64,000 nt of DNA from Clostridia bacterium (GTDB lineage: Bacteria > Bacillota > Clostridia > Christensenellales > Borkfalkiaceae): contig JAFTHW010000006.1 in assembly GCA_017457225.1 (NCBI GenBank), forward strand, positions 29,457 to 93,456. Direction: 5' to 3'. Positions 18,002 through 27,080 of the stretch are shown in pieces (position 1 is the stretch's first letter; the number at the start of each line of letters is the position of its first letter). Below the pieces are notes generated by a model. The model was not told where the DNA came from, did no database searches, and saw only the letters and a list, made by a program, of their open reading frames with translations. The position numbers were made by a program, and so were the translations under genes.

Positions 18002-19708
18002 TTATTTCTCCAATTTTTTCTTCAAAATCTCTTTCGCATATCCAACCGCGCGTTTGACTCCGCCTTGCTTAAAGGGAACGGCAAGATTCGCGGCTTTCAA
18101 CGTCTTTAAATATCCGAGCGAACCGCCCACTTTGCAAAGCGTCATATAATCTTTCCAACAAGCGGTTTTATCCGATTCGTATTTTTTCTTGAACTCCATC
18201 GCGCCCATCGTCGTCAACGTATAGTTGATATAATAAAACGGATAGTGAAAAATATGCAGTTTATGATACCACCAGCCGCCGCGGTTAAAGAACTCGTTCT
18301 CCTCGCCGTAGTCGCGCCAGGGCATATATTTCTTCTCTAGCTTTCTCCAAGCCGCCGTGCGCTCGTTAGGAGTCATATTCGGATTCGTATAGACGATATG
18401 TTGGAACTCGTCCACCGCCACGCCGAACGGAACGAACGTCAAGGTTTGTTGTAAATGCTGGAAGCGGTACGCTTCCGCTTTTTCACCGAAAAACAATTCT
18501 GCGTACGGATACGCAAACTGTTCCATCGACATAGAATGGATCTCCGCAATATCCGTCGATTCACTCCAAAGCGCTTGCAAAGGTTGCTCCCGCATCGCCA
18601 TATATCCTGCGAACGCGTGACCCAATTCGTGCGTCAACACGTCCACGTCCCCCGTCGTACCGTTGAAACAGGAATAGACGAACGGAGCTTTATAATCGTT
18701 GAGCGAAGTCATATACCCCGTCGCCGCTTTGTTGGGTTTGTTGTCGAGATCCATCAACTCGTGCTCGATCATATAATCGATAAATTCGCCCGTTTCAAGG
18801 CTCAAATCGTGGTACATTTTCGCTGCCTGCGACACGAGATATTCCCGATCTCCAACGGGTTTTGCATTGCCGTCGGGGAATATGAGTTCCTCGTCGTAAA
18901 ACATCACCTTTTCGACTCCAATACGCTTCGCCTGCGCCGCGTACAATTCTTCGCAAAACGGCGTAAGTTCTTCCAAGACTTGCGCGCGGAACGCCGCCAC
19001 GTCTTTTTCATCGTAATCCAGTCGCCCCTGTTGCATATACCCGAGCGGAACAAAATTTTTAAAACCTAAATTTTTACCCATCTCATCGCGGATTTTTACG
19101 AGTCGATCGAAAATTTCACCCATTTCACGGTCGTTCTCCTCGAAGAATTCCGCATACTTTTTCGCCGCCTCCTTGCGCACTTCGCGATCGGGATGAGAAA
19201 AATATTTCAACATACCGTAAAGATTACATTCCTCGCCCATAAATGGAATTTTACAAGCCGCCGTAATTTTTTGGTAACGGTTTGTAAGCTCGCTTTCTTC
19301 CTGCATGAGTTTTATATTCTTCTCGGAAAAGCTGTCCACTTCTAATTGTACGAGCTTTAAAAACTGTTCGCCGTATTCCTCGTCGATATTCTTTTTAAAA
19401 GGCGAAGAAAGCAGCGCCAAACTGAACTGTTGCATATACGGCATCGCTTCGGGAAGCTGTTCGTTAAAAAATTCGTCCTCGCCTTCGTAGAACGTATCCG
19501 AAGTATCGACGGTATGACGGATTTCCACAATCGTACGCATCGTATTCACGTGAGAGGAATATTCTTCTTCCTCCGCCATACAAGCCTTGACTTCTTCATA
19601 TGTTTTTGCTTTCGCCACCCGTTCGTTGAGCGACGAGTAAAAACGTTTCAATTCTTCAAAATCCGGACGTACGTACTCCAAATCCTGAAAAGTGGTTATT
19701 TGTTTCAT
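18002..19708 (-). CDS. M3-family zinc oligoendopeptidase (PepF-like)
   Basis: 568 residues. The zinc site HELGH is at 360-364 within VLTHELGHAFAGY, and the downstream glutamate region SESTDIAEIHSMSMEQF supplies the third ligand, as in the M3 family. The length fits the shorter M3 oligoendopeptidases. It should cleave medium-size peptides in the cytoplasm. The start is an ATG with an AGG-rich upstream stretch that includes GGCAGGTACG, a motif found at several other gene starts in this window. It is the second gene of the operon, 21 bases after the asparaginase. Confidence 0.93.
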   Translation of the reverse strand: MKQITTFQDLEYVRPDFEELKRFYSSLNERVAKAKTYEEVKACMAEEEEYSSHVNTMRTIVEIRHTVDTSDTFYEGEDEFFNEQLPEAMPYMQQFSLALLSSPFKKNIDEEYGEQFLKLVQLEVDSFSEKNIKLMQEESELTNRYQKITAACKIPFMGEECNLYGMLKYFSHPDREVRKEAAKKYAEFFEENDREMGEIFDRLVKIRDEMGKNLGFKNFVPLGYMQQGRLDYDEKDVAAFRAQVLEELTPFCEELYAAQAKRIGVEKVMFYDEELIFPDGNAKPVGDREYLVSQAAKMYHDLSLETGEFIDYMIEHELMDLDNKPNKAATGYMTSLNDYKAPFVYSCFNGTTGDVDVLTHELGHAFAGYMAMREQPLQALWSESTDIAEIHSMSMEQFAYPYAELFFGEKAEAYRFQHLQQTLTFVPFGVAVDEFQHIVYTNPNMTPNERTAAWRKLEKKYMPWRDYGEENEFFNRGGWWYHKLHIFHYPFYYINYTLTTMGAMEFKKKYESDKTACWKDYMTLCKVGGSLGYLKTLKAANLAVPFKQGGVKRAVGYAKEILKKKLEK

Positions 19709-19710
19709 CT

Positions 19711-19720
19711 CGTACCTGCC
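19711..19720 (-). repeat. GGCAGGTACG motif at a start codon
   Basis: The motif ends two bases before the ATG of the M3 peptidase and probably supplies its ribosome site. The same ten bases recur in the window. Confidence 0.5.
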
Positions 19721-19729
19721 TACCTGTTT

Positions 19730-20731
19730 TTATCCAACCAAATCATAATTCACGTTTTTATAGAACAGCGAACGGATCTCATCGTCGTTCTTGGTTTGCG
19801 CCAAAATCCACATCAATTTCGTAAGAATACTCTCATACGTCATCGTATAGCTTTCTAAAAGATCAAAGCGGTTTTTTAAACCTCTCCCCACGCGGTACAC
19901 GTTCATATCGCTGCCCTCTTGCTGAACCTGCGTGGTGACGACGAGCGTCTTGCCTTTTCCTTTCCAACTCTCCAACACTTCATAAAACCCGTAATAACCG
20001 CATTCGGGCACTCCGCCCGTGCCGTAGCCAGAAACGACGACCGCATCGTTATAGCGGAAATACGCGTCTAAAATCTCCCTTTGAATTCCCGGAGTTAACG
20101 TAAGCAATCCTACTTTGCTGTTGAGTTCCAAATAAAATTCGGGAACGGCTGCTTTCGGAGTTTTGATATATGGAATAATTCTTCCGTCGCGAATGACTGC
20201 AAGGTTGGGAAAATCCACGCTGGCGAAGGCATTAAAACTCTTCGAGCGGATTTTTTTCGCGCGCGTACCTGCAATCACGTTGCCCTGAAAAACGATGACG
20301 ACGTCGGAAGCGTCGGGCGAAGCGGCGTATAAAAAGCTATCTCGAAGATTGATTCTGCCGTCGGTATCCTCTTTGTCGATGGGTTGTTGAGAGCCCGTGA
20401 AAACGATAGGTTTTGGGGAATGTTGAATCATATACGACAACATCGCCGCCGTGTAAGCCATCGTATCCGTACCGTGGCAAACGACAAATCCGTCATATTC
20501 GTCGTAGCGCTCTTGAATCGTCGTGGCGAGCTTAATCCAATGTTCTGGCGTAACGTTCGTACTGTCAATGTTATAGATCTGAATCGCATCCGCTTGGCAA
20601 AACGCAAAGATTTCAGGTACGCATTTCAGCAACGCTTCCGCTCGCAGTTCGGGGATCAAGCCCTCCGAGCCCGAATGGGAAGCGATTGTGCCGCCCGTTG
20701 CGATGAGGAGTATTTTTTTTGGATCGCTCAT
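19730..20731 (-). CDS. Type I-like L-asparaginase
   Basis: With the ATG at 20731 the protein is 333 residues, the usual length. That start is preferred over a GTG at 20743 because GAGGTGG lies eight bases upstream of it. The N-terminal threonine block ATGGTIAS (about 11-18) and the second block VVCHGTDTMAYTA carry the catalytic Thr and the Thr-Asp-Lys type triad of the family. No signal peptide is visible, so it is the cytoplasmic type. It hydrolyses asparagine to aspartate and ammonia. It is the first gene of the operon, under a good sigma-A promoter, which links amino-acid release to peptide breakdown by the next two genes. Confidence 0.92.
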   Translation of the reverse strand: MSDPKKILLIATGGTIASHSGSEGLIPELRAEALLKCVPEIFAFCQADAIQIYNIDSTNVTPEHWIKLATTIQERYDEYDGFVVCHGTDTMAYTAAMLSYMIQHSPKPIVFTGSQQPIDKEDTDGRINLRDSFLYAASPDASDVVIVFQGNVIAGTRAKKIRSKSFNAFASVDFPNLAVIRDGRIIPYIKTPKAAVPEFYLELNSKVGLLTLTPGIQREILDAYFRYNDAVVVSGYGTGGVPECGYYGFYEVLESWKGKGKTLVVTTQVQQEGSDMNVYRVGRGLKNRFDLLESYTMTYESILTKLMWILAQTKNDDEIRSLFYKNVNYDLVG

Positions 20732-20763
20732 ACCGTTTTCCACCTCGTTATTTCTTTCCTTTT

Positions 20764-20792
20764 ATTATACCCCTTTTTTCACAGATAGTCAA
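20764..20792 (-). promoter_or_regulatory. Promoter of the asparaginase-peptidase-GTPase operon
   Basis: TTGACT, 17 bases, TATAAT on the minus strand. No other clear promoter is seen before the downstream terminator near 14.5 kb, so all five genes probably form one transcript. Confidence 0.8.
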
Positions 20793-20826
20793 TCTTCCGT
20801 CGGGATAATTTTCCAAAAATTTCAAT

Positions 20827-20855
20827 GCCCGCAACGGCTTGCAGCCGTTGCGGGC
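20827..20855 (-). terminator. Terminator after trhP
   Basis: A 12-base-pair perfect stem GCCCGCAACGGC/GCCGTTGCGGGC lies 20 bases past the trhP stop. A short T-rich tail follows on the minus strand, and a TTTTT also follows on the plus strand. Confidence 0.75.
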
Positions 20856-20874
20856 GATTTTTCCCTTATTTTCT

Positions 20875-22077
20875 TTATTTTTGCGTTTTTCTACGCAGAT
20901 AATCCCCTTGTTTTACGGGATACGGACAACGCAGTTTATACTTCTCTTGAACAAGCTTCGCATCCTCTACTTCCGTCCCGTTGCTGTCTACCATGTCCGC
21001 AACGACGAACGTTTTCCCGAAGTTTCCGTCGGGAGAAAGGATCTCCAAAACGTCCCCTTTTTTAAAGCGATTCCGCATTTCTGCTTCTAACCAACCCTCC
21101 GCATAACCCAATACGTCCGCAATATATACGTACTCGCCTTTCGATTGACTGTCATTGTAATTGACGGTACTGCTATTCTCGCCGAATGCGTACGCTTCGG
21201 TGTATTCCCGATGCGCTACGTTGCAAAGCTCCGTTTCCGCTAGCGATAGCTCCGCTCCGTCCATCGCGCGGCGGTAGGCGTTGATTACGGTTGCAAGATA
21301 ATATCCGCTCTTCATTCGTCCTTCGATTTTAAACGAGCTTACACCTGCGGTTTCAAGCTCTTGTAAGCGGCGAATCATATTCAAATCCTTGCTATTGAAA
21401 ATATACGCGCCGCGACCGTCTTCTTCGATCGGGAGCCATTCGGACTTTCCGTTGGTGGCGTTGAGCGCCCGAACTTCGTAATTCCAACGGCAAGACTGCA
21501 CGCACGCGCCTTTGTTAGACGATCTCCCGTCCAAATAATCGGACAAAAGACATCTGCCGCTGTATGAAATGCACATCGCGCCGTGCACAAACGCTTCCAA
21601 TTCCGTTTCGGGTACGAAATCGTGAATTTCCGCTATATCTTTGACGGGCAATTCCCGAGCCAAAATCACGCGGGAAACGCCTTGTTCCGTCCAAAATTTT
21701 ACGGCGTATTTATTCGTCGTATTCGCCTGTGTAGACAAATGCACCGAAAGCTCGGGCGCGGCTTTTTTCGCCGCGTAAACAACACCCGGATCGCTCAAGA
21801 TTGCCGCGTCTACCCCCGACCGGGATAAAAATTGGAAATATTCTTCCATCGCTTGCAAGTCCGCATTTCGAGCAAATACGTTCGCCGTGACGTATAATTT
21901 CTTACCGTTGCGATGCGCGAATGCGACTGCGTTTTTTAACTCTTCGCTCGAAAAATTGTCCGCGAATGCGCGCAGGGAAAAATTCTTTCCGCCCACGTAT
22001 GCTGCGTCCGCTCCAAAATGGAACGCCGTCAATAATTTCGCATAACTCCCTGCAGGAGCTAAAAGTTCCGCTTTCAT
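20875..22077 (-). CDS. U32-family prephenate-dependent tRNA uridine(34) hydroxylase TrhP-like
   Basis: 400 residues, a U32 'peptidase' family protein. It begins with LLAPAGSYAKL and shows the family signature EAFVHGAMCISYSGRCLLSDY. The cysteines in MCIS, RCLL and ACVQSCRW match the iron-sulfur or redox cysteines of the family. U32 proteins of the TrhP type make 5-hydroxyuridine at tRNA position 34 using prephenate. The gene follows an O-methyltransferase resembling TrmR by 21 bases, the same pairing as yrrM with yrrN/yrrO in Bacillus subtilis, which supports the TrhP call over a protease role. Confidence 0.85.
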   Translation of the reverse strand: MKAELLAPAGSYAKLLTAFHFGADAAYVGGKNFSLRAFADNFSSEELKNAVAFAHRNGKKLYVTANVFARNADLQAMEEYFQFLSRSGVDAAILSDPGVVYAAKKAAPELSVHLSTQANTTNKYAVKFWTEQGVSRVILARELPVKDIAEIHDFVPETELEAFVHGAMCISYSGRCLLSDYLDGRSSNKGACVQSCRWNYEVRALNATNGKSEWLPIEEDGRGAYIFNSKDLNMIRRLQELETAGVSSFKIEGRMKSGYYLATVINAYRRAMDGAELSLAETELCNVAHREYTEAYAFGENSSTVNYNDSQSKGEYVYIADVLGYAEGWLEAEMRNRFKKGDVLEILSPDGNFGKTFVVADMVDSNGTEVEDAKLVQEKYKLRCPYPVKQGDYLRRKTQK

Positions 22078-22098
22078 ACTCTTTTTCCTTTCCGTAAA

Positions 22099-22722
22099 TC
22101 AGTTCTTCCAATACACCGACAACGCTACACCGTCGCCAACGTCCAACACGGACGTAATAAAATCGCGATCGCTTGTTACTACGTCGAGATAAGAACGAAT
22201 CTTCTCCACAATCGAATGCCGTTTTGGCGGAGTCGGTTCTACGCCGCTCACCCAACCGTACAACAACACATCGTCCGCAAACAAAACTCCTCCGTTTGTC
22301 AAGAGTCTTTTTATATCGAATAGATATTTCTCGTACTGCGCTTTCGGACCGTCTAAAAACACGAAATCGAATTGCCCGTTCATCATCGAAAGAATCTCGC
22401 CCGCATCACCCAGGTATGCGTTCACGCGATCGGAAACACCGAGTTCTACAAAATTTTTCTTCGCTTCCAAATAGCGTTCTTCTTCTAATTCAATCGTTGT
22501 CACCTGCGCCGAAGGACAGGCTTTCAGCATCGCAGCAGCCGACAATCCGACTGCCGTTCCGATCTCCAAAATCCGTTTGGGTTTCGTCGCCGCCAACGTC
22601 AACAGTAGGAAATTCAAAGTTTCCTCGTCCGCCACGGGAATTCCCCGCTCTAACGCGTCTTTGCGGAGCGTAGCAATTCGCTCGTCTATATTCAGTTTTA
22701 CCAACGACGCTGTGTATTTCAT
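22099..22722 (-). CDS. SAM-dependent O-methyltransferase, TrmR-like (mo5U34)
   Basis: 207 residues, class I SAM methyltransferase with motif I RILEIGTAVGLSA, motif II area QVTTIELEEERY, and FDFVFLDGPKAQY typical of the O-methyltransferase 3 family. In B. subtilis the family member TrmR methylates 5-hydroxyuridine to 5-methoxyuridine at tRNA position 34. The neighbour trhP-like gene supplies the hydroxyl group, so the pair makes a complete mo5U pathway. Small-molecule methylation is the alternative, less likely given the context. Confidence 0.82.
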   Translation of the reverse strand: MKYTASLVKLNIDERIATLRKDALERGIPVADEETLNFLLLTLAATKPKRILEIGTAVGLSAAAMLKACPSAQVTTIELEEERYLEAKKNFVELGVSDRVNAYLGDAGEILSMMNGQFDFVFLDGPKAQYEKYLFDIKRLLTNGGVLFADDVLLYGWVSGVEPTPPKRHSIVEKIRSYLDVVTSDRDFITSVLDVGDGVALSVYWKN

Positions 22723-22748
22723 TCGTTTTTCCTTATTTTCCCATTCCC

Positions 22749-24716
22749 TTATACGTCGAGAATCGCCACGACGATCAACGGGGATTGCTTGGTATGCTTA
22801 TAGATATAATTCTTTAACGCTTTTTTGATGCAAGCGGAAAGCTCCGCTTGATTGCCGTACGCATAATCGTAACTCTCTACCGCGCGTTGCACCACCGTTT
22901 TGACTTCGTCTGCGTCCATATTGTCCGCAAACACGAAACCGCGAGATTCGATCTGCGGTTCGTTGATCACGTAGTTGCCCGTAACCGCTAGCGCAACGGT
23001 AAAAATCCCCTCCGCCGACATCTTTAAACGATCTTTCATTACTTCGCTCGTTCCGTAATCTTCAAAACCTGCCCCGTCGATTAATCTCGTACCTGCCTGC
23101 ACGTTTTCGCCCAATTTCAGCTCGTTGAGTAGCACCTCCACGCAATTCCCGACCTCGGGAATAATGATATTTTGTTCGGGCATTCCGAGCGTTTCCACGA
23201 GTTTCGCGTGGCGTTTCAAATGACGGTATTCGCCGTGCACGGGAATAAAGAATTTCGGTTTTAATAAATTGTGCAGAATTTTATGCTCTTCCTGACAAGC
23301 GTGTCCGGAAACGTGGATTTTTTCCAAACTCTCGTACACGACCTGCGCGCCTTTTTGATAAAGATTGTTGATCACGCGATAGACCATTTTTTCGTTCCCG
23401 GGAATGGGATTCGCCGAAATGATGATCGTATCGTTGGGACCGACCGTTACTTTATTGAATTCCCCCAAAGCCATTCGCGTTAACGCGCTCATAGGCTCGC
23501 CTTGAGATCCCGTAGAAACGATCAGGAGTTCCCCGTCGAACAAATTCTTCGTCTTTTCAATATCAATGAGTACGCCCTCGGGAATGATCAATTCCCCGAT
23601 CTTCACAGCCGCATCGACGACCTTGAACATACTGCGCCCCGAAAGCGCCACTTTGCGGCGGTATTTGACCGCCAAATCAATAATCTGCTGCAAACGGTGA
23701 ACGTTGGAGGCAAACGTCGCGATAATCAAACGGCGGTGCATATTTTCCGAAAACAAATGATCCAATGTCGTTCCCACGACCGTTTCACTCATCGTATAGC
23801 CCTGCCGTTCGATGTTCGTGGACTCCGCCATATATAACAGCACGCCCTCTTTCCCTAGCTCCGCAATCCGCTTTAAATCGATGGGGTTTCCCGCGACAGG
23901 CGTTAAATCGATCTTAAAGTCGCCGCTGTGAAAAATGACTCCGTTCGGGGTGCGGATCGCCAAAGCGCACGCGCCCGAAATGGAATGGTTTACGTTTATA
24001 AACTCCACCTCAAACGTACCCAATTTCACTTTGTCTCCCGGCTGAACGACGCGCTGAGTTACATTTTGGATATGATGTTCCTGCAATTTATTATCCGTGA
24101 GCATCAACGTGAGCTTCGTGCCGTATAACGGAGTTTGCGGATTCAATTCTTTCATCAGGTAAGGCACTCCGCCAATATGATCCTCATGACCGTGCGTTAG
24201 CAAAACACCTTTGATTTTGTCTTTATTTTGCGCTAAATACGTGATGTCGGGAACAACCGAATCAATCCCCGGCATATCTTCGTTCGGGAAAGACAAACCC
24301 GCATCGATAATCACGATGTCGCCGCCGTATTCCAGCGCCGTCATATTCTTGCCGATCTCGCCTACACCGCCTAAAAAAATGACTTTTACGGGGCTTTGTT
24401 TGCGATTGGTTTTCTTCCCCGTAGTCTTTTTCGGAGTTTTTATTGATTTGGTTTCTACCGTTTCCGTTTTGCCGATGCGTTTGGAGTCGCGAGGCGGCGC
24501 GATTTTTTTCTCGACCGTTTTCCGATTCTTAAACTCCTGTGGCTCTTTCTGTTTCTTCTCTTTTTTTACGCGTTCCGACTTCGTTTTTACCGTATCGCGC
24601 AACGCATCGAATCCGTCAAAAGCCGTACCCATCGGATTCTTTTTCCCTTTTGTAAAACGGCCCGACGTAGAGTTTTTTCCACCGCGAGTTGTTTTGTTTT
24701 GTTTCTTTTCGTTCAC
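22749..24716 (-). CDS. rnj: Ribonuclease J
   Basis: 655 residues; the start is GTG with AGGAG upstream. A Lys/Thr/Arg-rich N-terminal extension of about 107 residues looks disordered. The metallo-beta-lactamase core begins at VIFLGGVGEIGKN, with zinc motif HGHEDH at 175-180, the beta-CASP domain (STGSQGEP) and HVSGHACQEE further on. RNase J is a 5'-3' exoribonuclease and endonuclease central to mRNA turnover and rRNA maturation in Bacillota. It is the first of three RNA-related genes (with trmR and trhP). The usual C-terminal domain is present. The long basic extension is unusual and may aid RNA binding. Confidence 0.93.
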   Translation of the reverse strand: MNEKKQNKTTRGGKNSTSGRFTKGKKNPMGTAFDGFDALRDTVKTKSERVKKEKKQKEPQEFKNRKTVEKKIAPPRDSKRIGKTETVETKSIKTPKKTTGKKTNRKQSPVKVIFLGGVGEIGKNMTALEYGGDIVIIDAGLSFPNEDMPGIDSVVPDITYLAQNKDKIKGVLLTHGHEDHIGGVPYLMKELNPQTPLYGTKLTLMLTDNKLQEHHIQNVTQRVVQPGDKVKLGTFEVEFINVNHSISGACALAIRTPNGVIFHSGDFKIDLTPVAGNPIDLKRIAELGKEGVLLYMAESTNIERQGYTMSETVVGTTLDHLFSENMHRRLIIATFASNVHRLQQIIDLAVKYRRKVALSGRSMFKVVDAAVKIGELIIPEGVLIDIEKTKNLFDGELLIVSTGSQGEPMSALTRMALGEFNKVTVGPNDTIIISANPIPGNEKMVYRVINNLYQKGAQVVYESLEKIHVSGHACQEEHKILHNLLKPKFFIPVHGEYRHLKRHAKLVETLGMPEQNIIIPEVGNCVEVLLNELKLGENVQAGTRLIDGAGFEDYGTSEVMKDRLKMSAEGIFTVALAVTGNYVINEPQIESRGFVFADNMDADEVKTVVQRAVESYDYAYGNQAELSACIKKALKNYIYKHTKQSPLIVVAILDV

Positions 24717-24745
24717 TGTATTCCTTTTCTCCTGCTGGATTTAGA

Positions 24746-24782
24746 AAATAGAGAGCCGAAAGAATTTCTCAGCTCTCTATTT
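24746..24782 (-). terminator. Stem-loop between the Glu/Val-rich protein gene and rnj
   Basis: AAATAGAGAGC pairs with GCTCTCTATTT; the T tail on the minus strand is weak (TTTTCT). It could end the upstream transcript or act as an mRNA structure just before the RNase J start. I see no strong promoter between it and rnj. Confidence 0.55.
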
Positions 24783-24812
24783 GTTATTCATTATTCTTTT
24801 CGTTTGTAAACA

Positions 24813-26849
24813 TCAAAAGTCCAAATCGACTTTCTTTTCTTTCGTAGCTTTGATAAATCCCGTTTCATACAGCTCTTTCGTGGACTGATAACCAAACTGT
24901 TCAACATAATCGACCGCTTCAAAATCCGCTTCTTTTTGCGTTCCGAGTTTGTCTGCCAAGATACCAACCAATCTCAACGCTTTCTTAACCGCGCCTTCGC
25001 TCTTGATCTTAACCATAAACGGAGTGCTTTCATACGCTTTCTGAGCGCCTACGTCTTTTTGATGATATACCGTCTGCTTGTATTCGGGATCGTTGGGATC
25101 GAGCGCGAGGTAGAAGCAAAGCGTCTTACCGCAAATGTTGATCTTCGCAACCGTATCACGACCATAGTTGAATCTGTCGCCGTGCCAGCTGATGTTTGAG
25201 TTGACTTTCTTATAAGACGTCAATTCGTTTTTCAAACTGCTGTAATATTCTTTTACGTTGTCCGCGCTCTGTCTCATCTTCGCCGTGAAACTCTTCTTCA
25301 AACGGATTACAAGACCGGTTTCCGCATCTACGAGCTGATCGTTGAGTTCTTCAAAAGAGGGAACGGCTGCTGCTACGGCAAGTTCTTCTTTCGCTTCAAG
25401 TTCTGCAGCGGAAGCCTCTTCCACAATTTCTTCAACCGTTTCAATGGTTTCCTCTACAGTTTCTTCGACGGGAACTTCTTCCACAACTTCTTCAACCGTT
25501 TCAGTGGTTTCCTCTACGGGAGCTTCTTCCGCGACTTCTTCCACCTCTTCGACAACTTCTTCGACAGGAGCTTCTTCTACGACTTCTTCAACCGCTTCAA
25601 CGACTTCCTCGACGGGTGCCTCGACGGGAACTTCTTCTACGACTACTTCCGTACAGTTATTACAAAGTTCTTCCGCAACGCCTTTCGCAATAGCCTGAAT
25701 GCCATCTTCGTCGATCACGAGATCGTATGTAATCTCTTCTTCCGTATCCGTCGAAAGTTTATCTTCTACGATTTCTGCGATACGGTCGTAATCTACCGAT
25801 TCAGGAACAATTTGCGCTTCCTGTACCGCCTGACTGACTTTACCGTAATCGATCGGTTCTTCTTTGCCGAGTTTATCCGCAACTTTGTCTGCGATTTGCG
25901 CAATTCCCTCTTCATCCAAAACGACTTCATTCGTAGCCGTCAATCTCTGCGCTACTTTTTCCGCAAGCGCGTCGTAATCGATTTCGGGGATCACTACCTT
26001 TTCCGCAATCGAGCTAGCCAATCCGGAAACTGCTTTCTCTACCGCTGAATTTACTACCGCCCAGAGAACCTCTTCGTTCATCGAAACTTTTACGTTTTCC
26101 GCTGCTTTCGCAAAGTTCTCCGTGATGCGGCCGTAATCTACTTTTTCTACTACGGGCAAGGATTCGATTACCTTTTCCGTCGTACCGTATACGATTCTGT
26201 CGTAATCCACTTCTACGGGAGCCGCAACGACTACGGGTTCTGCTTCGGGTTTAATTTCGCCGAGAACCTCGATCATCTTATCGCCAACCTCGTCAACGAT
26301 ACGTGTATAATCTACGTTTTCAATCGCCGCAACCGCTTCCAAAACCTCACGGCTGTGCTGCGAAACGCTTTCTTCCGTCTTTTCGCAAACCGTATCGGTC
26401 ACGTGGGTGAGCTCTACATCTTCCAACGCCGCAAGTTTTGCCTGAATGTCTGCAAGCGCCGCTTCGATCGCTTCGAGCATTGCGACCTTTTCTTCTACGC
26501 TGGCAAGTTTCGGCATAATATCGCTCGCAACCAACTCCCCTTGAGTCTGTTGCAAAGCAGCCATCTTTTCGTCCATCGATTCCAAACGAGCGCCCACGTT
26601 TTCGGTGATCATCTGCGCTACGCCGTCATAAATGGTTTGATTCTGCTTGTAGCTATAACGAATTTCCTGCGCCATCGTCTGCGTCGATTTGCCTTGTTCT
26701 TCTTTCATCGTTTGATACAAAGAACTTGCTTGCGTCGAGGAATATTTCAATTCCGTCAAAAGCTCGCTCTTCATTCTTTGCAAATCATAAGAAAGCCAGC
26801 TATACAACGCGTCGAATTTGGAAGCTCCGTATTGTTTCTTTTCCGCCAT
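24813..26849 (-). CDS. Unknown Glu/Val-rich repeat protein with conserved C-terminal domain
   Basis: 678 residues; function not recognised. The N-terminal 120 residues are Gln/Glu/Ala-rich and probably coiled. A middle section repeats (V)DYDRI or DYGRI, 'VEDK' and 'ADKLGKEEP' type blocks about every 35 residues. Then comes an acidic low-complexity stretch (about 400-495) of EEVVEEAPVEE units. The last 175 residues are a folded domain (RLKKSFTAKMRQS, SWHGDRFNYGRDTVAKI, TLCFYLALDP) that I have seen in many hypothetical Clostridia proteins without assigned function. No signal peptide or membrane helix is seen. It is monocistronic with a strong promoter. The shape suggests a cytoplasmic scaffold or filament. 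Confidence 0.8.
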   Translation of the reverse strand: MAEKKQYGASKFDALYSWLSYDLQRMKSELLTELKYSSTQASSLYQTMKEEQGKSTQTMAQEIRYSYKQNQTIYDGVAQMITENVGARLESMDEKMAALQQTQGELVASDIMPKLASVEEKVAMLEAIEAALADIQAKLAALEDVELTHVTDTVCEKTEESVSQHSREVLEAVAAIENVDYTRIVDEVGDKMIEVLGEIKPEAEPVVVAAPVEVDYDRIVYGTTEKVIESLPVVEKVDYGRITENFAKAAENVKVSMNEEVLWAVVNSAVEKAVSGLASSIAEKVVIPEIDYDALAEKVAQRLTATNEVVLDEEGIAQIADKVADKLGKEEPIDYGKVSQAVQEAQIVPESVDYDRIAEIVEDKLSTDTEEEITYDLVIDEDGIQAIAKGVAEELCNNCTEVVVEEVPVEAPVEEVVEAVEEVVEEAPVEEVVEEVEEVAEEAPVEETTETVEEVVEEVPVEETVEETIETVEEIVEEASAAELEAKEELAVAAAVPSFEELNDQLVDAETGLVIRLKKSFTAKMRQSADNVKEYYSSLKNELTSYKKVNSNISWHGDRFNYGRDTVAKINICGKTLCFYLALDPNDPEYKQTVYHQKDVGAQKAYESTPFMVKIKSEGAVKKALRLVGILADKLGTQKEADFEAVDYVEQFGYQSTKELYETGFIKATKEKKVDLDF

Positions 26850-26944
26850 TTTACACCTCAGGTTCGTTTGTCTTGGAACAAACTCTTTAAAATTACTTAA
26901 TCGTTTTAATGATAAAAAGCTAAAATAACTGCTTTTATATCACT

Positions 26945-26973
26945 ATTATAGCACATCAAATTCATTCGGTCAA
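26945..26973 (-). promoter_or_regulatory. Promoter of the Glu/Val-rich protein gene
   Basis: TTGACC, 17 bases, TATAAT on the minus strand, about 95 bases before the start codon. Confidence 0.8.
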
Positions 26974-27039
26974 GAGTTTTACAGAAAAAACTGCGATAAT
27001 TTTCCGTTTTTTTTCGATTTTTTGCATTTTTAGCAAATT

Positions 27040-27072
27040 CAACGCGGACACGGCTATACCGTTTCCGCGTTG
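27040..27072 (-). terminator. Terminator after the P-type ATPase gene
   Basis: CAACGCGGA pairs with TCCGCGTTG, with a partly paired inner loop, directly after the ATPase stop. The T tract is weak. Confidence 0.6.
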
Positions 27073-27080
27073 AAGCAAGT

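Noticed and set aside
25342-25698. Ser/Thr-rich plus-strand frame resembling a mucin-like linker
   Set aside because: Complement of the EEVVEEAPVEE repeats in the minus-strand protein; no start signal.
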